Positions 25,364 to 34,502 are shown, counted from the first letter of the stretch. The stretch is DNA of 64,000 nt from Bacteroidales bacterium UBA4772 (GCA_002403305.1 DHHM01000023.1:124001-188000); one strand, 5' to 3'. A program made the numbers and translations. Notes: generated from the sequence alone by a model not told the origin.

Positions 25364-26707
25364 ATGGAACTGAAAAAGGAACTGAAGATCCTGCTGTGGA
25401 TCACTGTTGTATTTGTCTTTGCGTTTTTCATGCCGATTGAAAGCGCCCGTTTCAACACTGCGATTGCGGCGACTTTTGATCTGGTAAAGTGGTATGCAAG
25501 GGAGCATGTTATTCTTTGCCTTCTGCCGGCATTCTTCATCGCCGGTGTTATATCGGTATTTGTCAGCCAGGGGTCGGTGATCAGGTATTTCGGAGCCAAT
25601 GCAAAGAAATGGCTTGCATACTCCGTTGCCGCCGTCTCCGGAACCATTCTGGCAGTCTGTTCATGCACAATACTGCCGCTCTTCTCAAGCATTCACAAAC
25701 GCGGTGCAGGTCTAGGCCCGGCAATAGCATTTCTCTATTCCGGTCCGGCAATCAATATTTTGGCGATCATTCTTACGGCCCGCATCCTGGGCTTTGAAAT
25801 GGGTGTTGCACGTGTTATAGGGGCTGTGGTTTTCAGCGTGGTGATAGGACTGATCATGTCACTGGTCTACCGTAATGAGGAGAAGCAGAAAAGAGAGGAT
25901 CAGATGAACCTGATGGTAGAGCCCGAAGGAAGACCGATGTGGCAGACGATGACTCATTTCTTTACAATGGTGCTGATACTCGTATTTGCCAACTGGGGTA
26001 GCCCGGCTGCCAATGATACATCAAGTGCCTGGTACTATATCTATTCATACAAATGGTATATAACGGGATTTTTCAGCCTGGTGCTTGCATGGTCACTGAT
26101 TAAGATCCTTAAAATTAAATGGCAGTGGGTATTGGCCGCCGCAGTTGTGACTGTGGTATCGGTATTCTTGTCGAATTCACTGATTGAAAGTGATAAGCTG
26201 AGGCCATTGGTCCCGATGATTGTCGGAATAGCTGCGCTAAGCGTTATAACATTATTTGATAAACAGGACGATGAAAACCGTGAATGGACCCTCTCAACAT
26301 GGGGATTCGCCAAGCAGATTATCCCCCTCCTTGGAATCGGCGTGGTGATTGCCGGGTTTCTCCTTGGCTCTACCCACGACGGCCAGAGTATCCCGGGTGT
26401 AGTCCCGAATGAATGGATCGCAAAGCTGGTAGGAGGTAATTCAATATTATCAAACTTCTTTGCATCAATAGTGGGCGCATTCATGTATTTCGCCACACTG
26501 ACTGAGGTGCCTATTCTGCAGGGGCTGATAGCCTCAGGAATGGGTAAAGGCCCGGCCCTGGCTCTTCTCCTTGCAGGACCTTCGCTCTCGCTTCCCAATA
26601 TGCTGGTTATACGAGGTATTATTGGAAATCAAAAGACTGCGGTATACGTCAGCCTTGTAGTTGTAATGGCAACTATTTCGGGGTTGATCTATGGTTCAAT
26701 TTTTTAA
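25364..26707 (+). CDS. ArsP-like permease (DUF318 family)
   Basis: 447 residues and about ten membrane spans. The family signature VCSCTILPLFSSIHKRGAG near residue 105, then PAIAFLYSGPAINILAI, and a second repeat AGPSLSLPNMLVIRG near 405 show the two-fold structure of this permease family. ArsP members export trivalent organoarsenicals such as methylarsenite; others are of unknown substrate. Fed by the ArsM methyltransferase in this same island (36719), methylarsenite export is a reasonable guess. It has its own ArsR-type operator. It is followed by a 17-codon remnant of a thioredoxin-like gene. Confidence 0.87.
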   Translation: MELKKELKILLWITVVFVFAFFMPIESARFNTAIAATFDLVKWYAREHVILCLLPAFFIAGVISVFVSQGSVIRYFGANAKKWLAYSVAAVSGTILAVCSCTILPLFSSIHKRGAGLGPAIAFLYSGPAINILAIILTARILGFEMGVARVIGAVVFSVVIGLIMSLVYRNEEKQKREDQMNLMVEPEGRPMWQTMTHFFTMVLILVFANWGSPAANDTSSAWYYIYSYKWYITGFFSLVLAWSLIKILKIKWQWVLAAAVVTVVSVFLSNSLIESDKLRPLVPMIVGIAALSVITLFDKQDDENREWTLSTWGFAKQIIPLLGIGVVIAGFLLGSTHDGQSIPGVVPNEWIAKLVGGNSILSNFFASIVGAFMYFATLTEVPILQGLIASGMGKGPALALLLAGPSLSLPNMLVIRGIIGNQKTAVYVSLVVVMATISGLIYGSIF

Positions 26708-26718
26708 AATTAACAACA

Positions 26719-26772
26719 ATGCTTGACATTACGGTACTGGGCCCGGGATGCACAAACTGCGTCAGGCTTTAA
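26719..26772 (+). pseudogene. broken second thioredoxin-like gene
   Basis: An ATG 11 bases after the permease stop opens MLDITVLGPGCTNCVRL and then a TAA. The first residues match the N-terminus of the CPKC protein at 23915 (MEIKILGPGCPKC), including the CxxC active site (here CTNC). The rest of the domain is absent; the following bases do not restore it in any frame that I can read. It is the stump of a paralog or of a gene deleted after the permease. Confidence 0.7.
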
Positions 26773-26815
26773 GAAGTTTTAACCCTTTTGGTAAGTCAGT
26801 TACATCAGAAGTAAT

Positions 26816-26823
26816 TACATTTG
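26816..26823 (+). promoter_or_regulatory. -7 promoter box for the RND efflux unit
   Basis: TACATTTG matches TAnnTTTG. A TTTG at 26787-26790 is somewhat far (25 bases) to be its -33 partner. The likely transcription start is near 26830. No ArsR-type palindrome is seen here, so the pump unit seems separately controlled. Confidence 0.45.
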
Positions 26824-26839
26824 CCGAATATATTAATAC

Positions 26840-27220
26840 TTGCGCAAAGGACGAAAGATAAAGAGCTGGTCAATGGTGCTCTGCATGCTGATAATACTGG
26901 CACACAGTATTATTCCTCACAACCATGCGGAGAATAATCCGGCATTGCTGCACGGGCATGATTTTATAACTTTGTGCAGCCATGATGCCAATGCAGTTAC
27001 CGCTGAATTTCATGATCAGTGTGAAGAGTCTCCGGTATGCCGGATCTCCGGACTGCTTTTTCACCAGCTCTCACAAGACAATCTTCCGGCACCCTCAGAC
27101 TCACCGGATTTTGCTTTTCTGGTCTGGGAAATTGAATCAAGTCTAATTTTCATTGATCAATACTTTTACAGGGAACTTTTGCCCGGGTCAACTTTATTGC
27201 GCGCCCCACCGTCAGCATAA
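26840..27220 (+). CDS. small exported His-containing protein before the RND pump
   Basis: 126 residues from a TTG at 26840, or 115 from the ATG at 26873; both give a hydrophobic signal (VLCMLIILAHSIIPHNH). The mature part has scattered His and Cys (HNHAENN, LHGHDFITLCSHDAN, CEESPVCRISGLLFHQL) that could bind soft metals. Similar short His-containing proteins often precede heavy-metal RND operons in Bacteroidota, perhaps as periplasmic metal-binding partners. I do not know a named family. It is 57 bases before the adaptor gene, in the same direction. Confidence 0.6.
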   Translation: MRKGRKIKSWSMVLCMLIILAHSIIPHNHAENNPALLHGHDFITLCSHDANAVTAEFHDQCEESPVCRISGLLFHQLSQDNLPAPSDSPDFAFLVWEIESSLIFIDQYFYRELLPGSTLLRAPPSA

Positions 27221-27277
27221 CCCGCCTCCCACAGGATGTTCAATCAATTTTAACTGATATTTTAATTATGCTGACAA

Positions 27278-28456
27278 ATGAAATCTATATTATATATGTT
27301 GTTTGTCCTGCTGCTGGCAGGAATCGCCGCATGTGCCCCGAACTCTGATCCCGGTCATGAATCAGAAGAGGAACATGACCACGAGGCTGTAACTACCAGT
27401 GTCCATGAGGAGGAACCTGGCCCAGCAACTGTCACCACCGGTTCCCGGGCTCATGACTCTGCTCATTTTGAGATCGTTACCCTTGCGATGCAACCATTTT
27501 CTTTTGTTTTGAAAACGGGAGGCCGGATCATGGCCGATAACCGGGATCTGATCACGATCACTTCCAAATCATCAGGACTCGTAAAATTCGGTGAAGAATT
27601 TTTGTTGCCGGGAGTGAAGGTTTCACAAGGGCAGGCACTCTTCAGCGTTGCCGGAGGGAATCTGTCTGATGACAACACGGATCTTAGATTCCGGCAGATC
27701 AAGTCTGATCTTGACCGTGCCAGAATGAATTTTGAGAGGGCTGAAAAACTTATTGCCGAAAGGATAATAACCGAAGAGCATTATCTGGCGGCCAGGAATG
27801 AGTTTGAAAAGATCAGCAGCGAGTATGATAACATTGAGGCCGTCTACGATACGGGAGGCAGCAGGGTTATCGCTCCTGTTTCAGGATACATCCGCGACAT
27901 TTTTGTTGCCGATGGACAGAAGGTCATGGCAGGTCAGCCAATGGCATCAGTGATCTCAGGCCGCGGACTTGTTTTGAGGGCTGATGTCAGGCCTGATGAC
28001 CTGGCCGCCGCTTCATCAGCTGTGGGTGCCAATTTCAAGGTTGGGTACAGCGACAGGATATTCAAAACCGTTGAAATGAACGGCCGGAAAATATCCTACG
28101 GCAAGAGTACGGGGGAGAGTTCACTCCTAATCCCGGTTTACTTTAGTCTCGATTATGAGCCGGAGCTGATCGAGGGGACCTATGCTGAGGTCTATCTTAT
28201 AGGCAGGCAGACAGCCGATGCATTGACGGTTCCCAACAGTGCGCTTATGGAGGAGTTCGGAAGGCTCTACGTTTTTGTTGCACATGAAGATGGCGACTTT
28301 GAAAAAAGGTACATCACCACCGGTTACAGCGACGGAGAAAAGACCCAGGTGCTTTCAGGGCTCAATGAGGGAGAGCGTATTGTTGCCGCAGACACATATC
28401 TGGTGAAACTGTCTCAGATGTCTGCCTCTGCTCCTGCACACGCTCACAACCATTAA
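27278..28456 (+). CDS. RND efflux periplasmic adaptor lipoprotein
   Basis: 392-residue membrane-fusion protein of a tripartite metal pump. The lipobox is GIAAC (Cys near 19), followed by an acidic His-rich stretch (HESEEEHDHE, VHEEE) suited to metal binding. Then come a barrel/lipoyl domain (SSGLVKFGEEFLLPGVKVSQGQ), an alpha hairpin (DLDRARMNFERAEKLIAERI near 145), the return lipoyl strand (VIAPVSGYIRDIFVADGQKV) and beta-barrel and membrane-proximal domains. The C-terminus is also His-containing (APAHAHNH). It precedes the pump gene by ten bases. The His tracts point to Cu, Ag, Zn, Co or Cd rather than to drugs. Confidence 0.9.
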   Translation: MKSILYMLFVLLLAGIAACAPNSDPGHESEEEHDHEAVTTSVHEEEPGPATVTTGSRAHDSAHFEIVTLAMQPFSFVLKTGGRIMADNRDLITITSKSSGLVKFGEEFLLPGVKVSQGQALFSVAGGNLSDDNTDLRFRQIKSDLDRARMNFERAEKLIAERIITEEHYLAARNEFEKISSEYDNIEAVYDTGGSRVIAPVSGYIRDIFVADGQKVMAGQPMASVISGRGLVLRADVRPDDLAAASSAVGANFKVGYSDRIFKTVEMNGRKISYGKSTGESSLLIPVYFSLDYEPELIEGTYAEVYLIGRQTADALTVPNSALMEEFGRLYVFVAHEDGDFEKRYITTGYSDGEKTQVLSGLNEGERIVAADTYLVKLSQMSASAPAHAHNH

Positions 28457-28466
28457 TCCTGCCACC

Positions 28467-31400
28467 ATGCTTGATAAAATAATAGACTATTCCTTACGGA
28501 ACAGGCTGAGCATCGTCATAGGAGCTCTCCTTCTGATAATCACCGGAACCATTGTTACATTGCGGATGGATATTGATATTTTCCCGGAGCTGACAGCCCC
28601 GACGGTTGTAATAATGACCGAGGCAAGCGGAATGGCACCGGAAGAGGTTGAGACCCTTGTCTCATTTCCAATTGAAACAGCAGTAAACGGAGCAACATCC
28701 ATAAGGCGTGTAAGATCCACCTCAACAATGGGGTTCTCAATTGTATTCGTTGAATTTGACTGGGGGACGGATATATACAAAGCCCGGCAGACAGTTGCCG
28801 AGCGACTTATCCAGGCAAATGCCAAACTGCCTGAAGGGATTGAAAAGCCGGTCATTGCCCCGCAGACATCACTTTTGGGTGAGATGATGATCATCGCACT
28901 TGAATCGGACACGCTGACTCCCATGGAGATCAGAACGATGGCTGACTGGACCGTGGCACCCAGACTGCTGGCAGTGGGTGGAGTAGCACAGGTCAATGTG
29001 ATTGGAGGTGATATAAAGGAATATCAGATTTTGGCTGATCCGCATAAGATGGATTTCTTCGGGGTAACAATGAGTGAACTGATTGATGCAAGCAAAGAGC
29101 TGAATACCAATACATCAGGATCATTCATTAATCAATACGGCAGCAAGTACATTGTCAGGGGCATGGCAAGAAGCGACAGGCTGTCGGATCTGGCTAATTC
29201 TGTGGTCAAAGTCTCGGAAGGCACCCCTGTGAGAATAGGCGACATCGCTTCTGTAGAGATTGGCAGCACACCTGCTATAGGAACAGGATCCTACCGGGGA
29301 AGGAGTGCGGTGCTGTTGACAATTACCCGGCAACCAGATGCGAATACTGTTGCCCTGGCCGGTGATATTAAGGATGTTATCAGTGACATACAGGCTAATG
29401 CAGGCTCATCGCTCACTTTTCATGATGATATCTACAACCAGGCTGAGTTTATTAATACTTCCATCAGGAATGTGCTCAAGGCGCTGCTGGAAGGCGGAAT
29501 ATTTGTAGTCATCATTCTCTTCTTATTCCTGTTCAATGTCAGGACCACGATCATCTCTCTTCTGGCGATGCCGCTGTCACTTCTTGTGGCCATTATCACC
29601 CTGAAATTTCTCGGCTACACTGTCAACACAATGAGTCTTGGCGGTATGGCAATAGCCATTGGCTCATTGGTTGATGACGCCATCATTGACGTAGAGAACA
29701 TATACAGGCAACTGCGCAAAAATGTCCTTCTGACTCCGGAAAAAAGGGAGCCTACAACCAGGGTTGTTTTCAGGGCATCATCAGAGGTCAGATCCTCAAT
29801 CTGGAATGCCACGCTCATTATCATCATAACATTTGTTCCGTTGTTTTTCCTTGGTGATCTTGAGGGAAGAATGCTGAGACCGCTTGGAATTTCTTTCATA
29901 GTTTCCCTCTTTGCCTCACTGATAGTTGCAGTCACTCTGACGCCGGTGCTGAGCAGCTATCTCCTGACTGATGAAAAACGGCTACTGCGGGCAGTGAACG
30001 GATCCTGGACTGAAAGGAACCTGGGCAGAATCTATCGCAATGCACTTCAGTTTACTTTAAACAGAAGCAGATGGCTGATCGGACTGACTGCAGCCATCTT
30101 CCTGATATCAGTTTTCATGCTCACAAGAGCGGGAAGCTCTTTCCTGCCGAATTTCAATGAGGGGGCGCTGACTGTAAACATATCACTCACCCCCGGTGTA
30201 TCTCTTGAAGAATCAGCCAAAATAGGCGTCATGGCACAGGAGATAATGCTTGATATCCCTGAAGTCACCTCCGTAGCATGCAAGACAGGGAGGGCTGAAC
30301 TGGCCGAACATTTCTTCAGCGAGAATATGTCAGAGCTGGATGTGCCCTTTGTGCTTTCCGGCAGAAGCAGGGAGGAGTTTTTCGCAGAAGTCCGGGAGAG
30401 ACTCCGGGTGATACCCGGGGCAAGCATAGAAGTCGGTCAGCCCATAACTCACAGGATGGACAGGATGCTGTCAGGTACCAAGGCCAACATTGCCATCAAA
30501 CTCTTCGGAGATGACCTGAATGATCTTTACAGGACTGCAAACGTCATTAAATCTGAAATTGAAGATATTCCGGGAATAGGCGACCTTAACGTCGAGCAAC
30601 TGATTGAAATACCTCAGTTAAAGATAAAGCCTCGCCGTGAAATGCTTGCAAACTACGGTATCGGGATGAACAGTTTTAACTCATTTATATCCTATGCCAT
30701 TGGCGGGCAAACTGTCTCAGATGTTTATGAAGAGGAGAAGCGGTTCCCGATCGTTGTAAGGATGAATGATGAATACAGGAGCACGATGGAGGGTATTCGC
30801 AGTTCCCTTATTGATACTCATGATGGAAGGAAGGTGCCGCTGTCATCTGTTGCTGAGATAGAATCTTCATCAGGTCCCTCTTTAATCAACCGCGAGAATG
30901 TAAAGCGGCGGATCGTCATCTCGGTCAACACTGACGGACGCGATGTCGGCAGCGTTGTCAGAGATATAAGGGAGAGGATAAATGCAGAGGTAACGCTGCC
31001 TCAGAATTACCATATTGAGTACGGCGGACAGTTTGAAAGTGCGGCAAACGCTTCCAGGAGACTGCTGACAACATCGGTAATAGCCCTTCTGATAATATTC
31101 CTTATTCTTTACCAGGAGTTTAGGAATAGTTCGCTGGCTCTGATTGTTCTCCTGAACCTGCCGCTGGCCCTGATTGGGGGTATTATTGCCATCAAACTCT
31201 CTTCAAATGTTGTGAGTATACCTTCAATTATAGGGTTTATTACACTATCCGGTATTGCCACCAGGAACGGCATACTTCTGATCTCAAGATATATTCGCCT
31301 CAAACAGGAAGGGAGGCCTCTCCGTGAACGGATCATCTCAGGGTCGGCTGACAGGCTAAACGCAATTTTGATGACAGCCCTGACTGCCGCACTTGCACTT

Positions 31401-31556
31401 ATACCCCTTGCCATGGGAGGAGACAGGCCGGGTAATGAGATCCAGAGTCCGATGGCCATCGTTATTCTTGGAGGACTGCTCAGCTCCACGCTGCTGAATG
31501 TATTCATCATTCCCTCAGCTTATTATTTAATTGAAAAAAGAGACAAAAATGATTAA
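28467..31556 (+). CDS. heavy-metal RND efflux pump (CusA/CzcA family)
   Basis: 1029-residue inner-membrane proton/metal antiporter with the RND plan of 12 membrane spans and two large periplasmic loops. The N-terminus IDYSLRNRLSIVIGALL and DIDIFPELTAPTVVI is typical of the HME group. The fourth span carries IAIGSLVDDAIIDVENIYR, the acidic D-D-D-E motif of CzcA-type pumps that relay protons. It forms a complex with the upstream adaptor and downstream TolC-like protein. The substrate is most likely a divalent or monovalent heavy metal. Stop overlaps the next gene by eight bases. Confidence 0.93.
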   Translation: MLDKIIDYSLRNRLSIVIGALLLIITGTIVTLRMDIDIFPELTAPTVVIMTEASGMAPEEVETLVSFPIETAVNGATSIRRVRSTSTMGFSIVFVEFDWGTDIYKARQTVAERLIQANAKLPEGIEKPVIAPQTSLLGEMMIIALESDTLTPMEIRTMADWTVAPRLLAVGGVAQVNVIGGDIKEYQILADPHKMDFFGVTMSELIDASKELNTNTSGSFINQYGSKYIVRGMARSDRLSDLANSVVKVSEGTPVRIGDIASVEIGSTPAIGTGSYRGRSAVLLTITRQPDANTVALAGDIKDVISDIQANAGSSLTFHDDIYNQAEFINTSIRNVLKALLEGGIFVVIILFLFLFNVRTTIISLLAMPLSLLVAIITLKFLGYTVNTMSLGGMAIAIGSLVDDAIIDVENIYRQLRKNVLLTPEKREPTTRVVFRASSEVRSSIWNATLIIIITFVPLFFLGDLEGRMLRPLGISFIVSLFASLIVAVTLTPVLSSYLLTDEKRLLRAVNGSWTERNLGRIYRNALQFTLNRSRWLIGLTAAIFLISVFMLTRAGSSFLPNFNEGALTVNISLTPGVSLEESAKIGVMAQEIMLDIPEVTSVACKTGRAELAEHFFSENMSELDVPFVLSGRSREEFFAEVRERLRVIPGASIEVGQPITHRMDRMLSGTKANIAIKLFGDDLNDLYRTANVIKSEIEDIPGIGDLNVEQLIEIPQLKIKPRREMLANYGIGMNSFNSFISYAIGGQTVSDVYEEEKRFPIVVRMNDEYRSTMEGIRSSLIDTHDGRKVPLSSVAEIESSSGPSLINRENVKRRIVISVNTDGRDVGSVVRDIRERINAEVTLPQNYHIEYGGQFESAANASRRLLTTSVIALLIIFLILYQEFRNSSLALIVLLNLPLALIGGIIAIKLSSNVVSIPSIIGFITLSGIATRNGILLISRYIRLKQEGRPLRERIISGSADRLNAILMTALTAALALIPLAMGGDRPGNEIQSPMAIVILGGLLSSTLLNVFIIPSAYYLIEKRDKND

Positions 31557-32730
31557 GAAACTATTCATACTTACAGTGATCATTTTTATTGCCGTCCCGC
31601 TGTCAGCTCAATCAATTACGGAATATCTGGAAAGGGTTTCCGAAAACAATCCGTCGATTACCGCATACAGAAAGCTGCTTGAGGCAAGACGAACTGAGGC
31701 ACGGACCGGCAATGCCCCGCCAGATCCGTTCGTGTCTGCAGGTTTCATGCCCGGTAACACTGATGCTGCCGGCAATAAAAAGACCTGGTCGGTATCACAG
31801 TCATTTGATTTCCCGACAAAATACCTGATGCAAAAGAAAATTAACAATAACACCATTATTCTTGCAGAACAGGAGTTTAGCCTGGGAAGGATGAATGCCC
31901 TTCTCGAAGCTGAACTCACAATATTTGACCTCATTTATAATACCAGGGCCCTTGAAAAATTGCTTGATAGGCAAAAGGGCTATGAGACACTGAAATCAAC
32001 ATGGGGAAGAATGATTGAAAACGGCGAAGCCACAATAATGGATTACAACAACATATTATTGGAACTTTCCGTCGTGAGCCTTGAAATTAACCGGAGAGAA
32101 TCGGAACGGGATATGCTCATGGAAAAGCTCCATTACATGAGCGGATCGGAAGCGGGAGAAATGGGATATGCTGATTACCCGGTTAAAGCATTGCCTGATC
32201 CGGAACTTCTGATAACCGAGAAATCCCGCTCTCACCCTGCCTTTCTCATTTCTGAGCTTGAATATACTATCAGTCAGCAGGAGGTCAGACTAAGCAAAAA
32301 CGCTTCCCTGCCTGGATTTCAGGTGGGTTACGGATCAGAAATCGTTGCAGGTACTGCGTACACCGGTCCGATTGCCGGACTGAGTATTCCTCTGTGGGCT
32401 AATTCAAACAGGGTCAGATCGGCTTCAGCAGCTGCGGATTATTCGGAAGCCCTGCGTGAAGCGAGATTGCTTGAACTGAAATTGCAGACAAGAAATGACC
32501 TTAACAGAGTCCTGGCATTGCAAAAAAGCATTTCAGAGATCAGGAGTATTATTGAAGCAGGAGGTGGAACAAAATATCCTGACAGGGCCCTTGCAGCAGG
32601 AGAAATTACTGTCGTAAACTATTTTGCATACCTGAAAGTCCTCTACGAATCGGAAGACCGGCTTATGGAACTGGAAAACGAATATCATAAGGCGCTGGCA
32701 ACCCTGCTGGACTACCGACTATGCCTGTGA
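31549..32730 (+). CDS. TolC-family outer-membrane channel of the RND pump
   Basis: 393 residues from the ATG at 31549 (an in-frame TTG at 31531 would add six). A signal peptide is visible (LFILTVIIFIAVPLSAQ). The rest is the helical outer-membrane efflux domain: repeated amphipathic helices such as ITEYLERVSENNPSITAYRK and, near the end, LYESEDRLMELENEYHKALA, with a PFVSAGF beta strand near 58. It is shorter than CusC and lacks an obvious lipobox. As the last gene of the pump unit it would complete the channel. It is convergent with the Cys-rich protein gene. Confidence 0.85.
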   Translation: MIKKLFILTVIIFIAVPLSAQSITEYLERVSENNPSITAYRKLLEARRTEARTGNAPPDPFVSAGFMPGNTDAAGNKKTWSVSQSFDFPTKYLMQKKINNNTIILAEQEFSLGRMNALLEAELTIFDLIYNTRALEKLLDRQKGYETLKSTWGRMIENGEATIMDYNNILLELSVVSLEINRRESERDMLMEKLHYMSGSEAGEMGYADYPVKALPDPELLITEKSRSHPAFLISELEYTISQQEVRLSKNASLPGFQVGYGSEIVAGTAYTGPIAGLSIPLWANSNRVRSASAAADYSEALREARLLELKLQTRNDLNRVLALQKSISEIRSIIEAGGGTKYPDRALAAGEITVVNYFAYLKVLYESEDRLMELENEYHKALATLLDYRLCL

Positions 32731-32765
32731 AATTCAGTGCCGCGGCATCCACAAGGCTCAATGCC

Positions 32766-33101
32766 CTATTTCTTTTCTGATCCGGAATGGCATTTTGCAG
32801 GAGTGCACCCGGCTTCAGGACCGGTTTTTGTGCAGGTGGCTTTACAGGCTGCATCACACTCTCCATCCTTGCATTTGGCGGGATCACAGTTCGCTGCCGA
32901 ATGCTTTGCGTGAGACCCGGGTACCGGACTTTCGCCGACAGCCATTTCACAGGTGGCAGCAGAGGGGCATTTTGAACAGTCTTTAACGGATTCCGTTTTG
33001 GCTTTCTTTTCCTTCTTCTGATCATTCTGTGCATTGACCGTAGCTATTACAACAAACATCAGGATTACAAGAGCTGAAATTCCAAGGATGACTTTCTTCA
33101 T
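32766..33101 (-). CDS. small secreted Cys-rich protein, likely metal-binding
   Basis: 111 residues with a signal peptide (ISALVILMFVVIATVNAQ). The mature part has ten Cys, many in short-spaced pairs (DCSKC, NCDPAKC, CDAACKATC, GCTPAKC), three His and many Lys. Such proteins can chelate soft metals as periplasmic metallothionein-like factors. I do not recognise a specific family, though similar ones accompany metal pumps in Bacteroidota. The promoter (-7 at 33125) has an array of GTTA repeats upstream (33154-33189), so it is probably controlled by the adjacent two-component system. Confidence 0.75.
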   Translation of the reverse strand: MKKVILGISALVILMFVVIATVNAQNDQKKEKKAKTESVKDCSKCPSAATCEMAVGESPVPGSHAKHSAANCDPAKCKDGECDAACKATCTKTGPEAGCTPAKCHSGSEKK

Positions 33102-33124
33102 GACTTTTTTGTTTTTGTTCGGTT

Positions 33125-33132
33125 CAAAATTA
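33125..33132 (-). promoter_or_regulatory. -7 promoter box for the Cys-rich gene
   Basis: Minus-strand TAATTTTG matches TAnnTTTG exactly and lies 23 bases before the ATG at 33101. The GTTA repeat array begins about 20 bases further upstream, the usual place for an activator. Confidence 0.55.
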
Positions 33133-33153
33133 ATTTAACAACAGCTTCATCAT

Positions 33154-33189
33154 GTTATACCGCAGTTAAATCATGTTATCCCGATGTTA
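33154..33189. promoter_or_regulatory. four phased GTTA repeats, candidate response-regulator binding site
   Basis: GTTA occurs at 33154, 33165, 33175 and 33186, spacing 11, 10 and 11 bases, one per DNA turn. Two of them extend to GTTAAAT. OmpR/PhoB-type regulators bind direct repeats with this phasing. The array lies between two divergent promoters (33125 minus, 33218 plus), so one regulator could serve both. Confidence 0.6.
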
Positions 33190-33217
33190 AATCTTCATCG
33201 GCTTAACGAAATCTGTG

Positions 33218-33225
33218 TATTTTTG
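33218..33225 (+). promoter_or_regulatory. -7 promoter box just before the histidine kinase
   Basis: TATTTTTG matches TAnnTTTG exactly but ends only five bases before the kinase ATG at 33231, so transcription would begin at or next to the start codon (leaderless mRNA). Confidence 0.45.
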
Positions 33226-33230
33226 AGCTT

Positions 33231-34502
33231 ATGAAGAAGTCGCGTGTTCAGCTTATTCTACTGATATTGACCTTTGGAGCACTGTCAGCCCTTGTTGCAA
33301 TCCAGGTCAGCTGGATTCTAAAGGCAGCCCGGATGCAAGAAGCCCAGTTCAACCATAGCGTTGAGATGGCAATGAACAGGATCGTGGAAAATCTTTCGCG
33401 AAACGAAGCCATTTGCAGCGAGGTAAACAATTGTCTGAGACAGGGCCGGCACGAATCATGCATGCTGGTGATGAAGACAAGGGAAGAATGGGAGAATATG
33501 AAATCGCTGATCCGGCAGGACCTTAATTTCTACGGAATAGGACTTGACTTTGAATTTGATATAATAGGAGCAGACCAGGCTGCACAAATAACCCGGACAA
33601 AGAACACTTACCTCAGTAATGGCCTGGAAGAGATGCTGGAGAAATCAGGGTATAAACTCAGCTTGCGGTTTCCCGAGAAACGTGATTTCATTCTTGCCCA
33701 GATGGGTGATATCTTTATCTTTTCTATGTTGCTTCTGTTTTTGATATCTATCTCATTAATAATAATATATACATACTACAGGCGGGAGAGGCTCCTGTCA
33801 GAGAGCATTGTGGATTTTGTTAACAATGTTACTCATGAGTTCAAAACCCCGCTGACCAACATATCACTCGCAAACAGCATGCTCTCTAAAAACGAGAAAG
33901 TGGAAAACGATGAGAAACTGTCCTTTTACACCAATGTAATTAAAACCGAACAGGGCAAGCTGAATGAGAAAGTTGAGAAGTTGCTTAAAACCGACTTTGC
34001 CGAGATTGACAGGTCGTTGCCCGCGGAGGAGATAGATGCCGCGGCAGTTGTGGAAGATATTACAGAAACGTTCAGAGTGCAGATTGAACAGAAGGGAGGG
34101 AAGATAGCTATTGAGAGGGCAGGAGACAGGTTCACGGTTACAGGAAATATTGACTTGTTTCATATTGCCCTCGGGAACCTGGTTGACAATGCAGTTAAGT
34201 ATTCGGGCCAGAGACCTGAAATATTAATAAGACTGACCTCTGGAGATCAGAAGCTTCACATTGTAATTGAGGACAACGGTCCCGGCATTACAAAGGAATA
34301 CAGGGGAAAAGTATTTGAGAAGTATTTTCGTGTACCTGAAGGTAATACTCACAGTGTTGATGGCTTCGGCCTGGGACTATACCAGGTTCGGGGGATAATT
34401 TCAGGAATGAGAGGCAACATCAGAATCGTGAACAGGAAGGAGGGAGGCTTGGCGGTGACCCTCGAACTTCCTCTGGCTGAGCAAGATGACGGAAAATCAT
34501 AA
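33231..34502 (+). CDS. two-component sensor histidine kinase
   Basis: 423 residues with two membrane spans (about 9-28 and 160-182) around a periplasmic sensor of about 130 residues; the loop has two Cys in AICSEVNNCLRQGRHESCML plus others that might contact metals. The cytoplasmic part holds the H box (NNVTHEFKTPLTNIS), N box (GNLVDNAVKYS) and G boxes (DNGPGI, GFGLGLYQV). No HAMP is obvious. It overlaps the response regulator by 17 bases. Between an RND metal pump and arsenic genes, its most likely stimulus is envelope metal stress, but the signal is not shown. Confidence 0.93.
   Translation: MKKSRVQLILLILTFGALSALVAIQVSWILKAARMQEAQFNHSVEMAMNRIVENLSRNEAICSEVNNCLRQGRHESCMLVMKTREEWENMKSLIRQDLNFYGIGLDFEFDIIGADQAAQITRTKNTYLSNGLEEMLEKSGYKLSLRFPEKRDFILAQMGDIFIFSMLLLFLISISLIIIYTYYRRERLLSESIVDFVNNVTHEFKTPLTNISLANSMLSKNEKVENDEKLSFYTNVIKTEQGKLNEKVEKLLKTDFAEIDRSLPAEEIDAAAVVEDITETFRVQIEQKGGKIAIERAGDRFTVTGNIDLFHIALGNLVDNAVKYSGQRPEILIRLTSGDQKLHIVIEDNGPGITKEYRGKVFEKYFRVPEGNTHSVDGFGLGLYQVRGIISGMRGNIRIVNRKEGGLAVTLELPLAEQDDGKS

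Noticed and set aside
32725..32765. Palindrome TGCCGCGGCA between the TolC-like gene and the Cys-rich gene as a terminator
   Set aside because: Only ten bases, no loop and no following T-run, so I do not call a terminator there.
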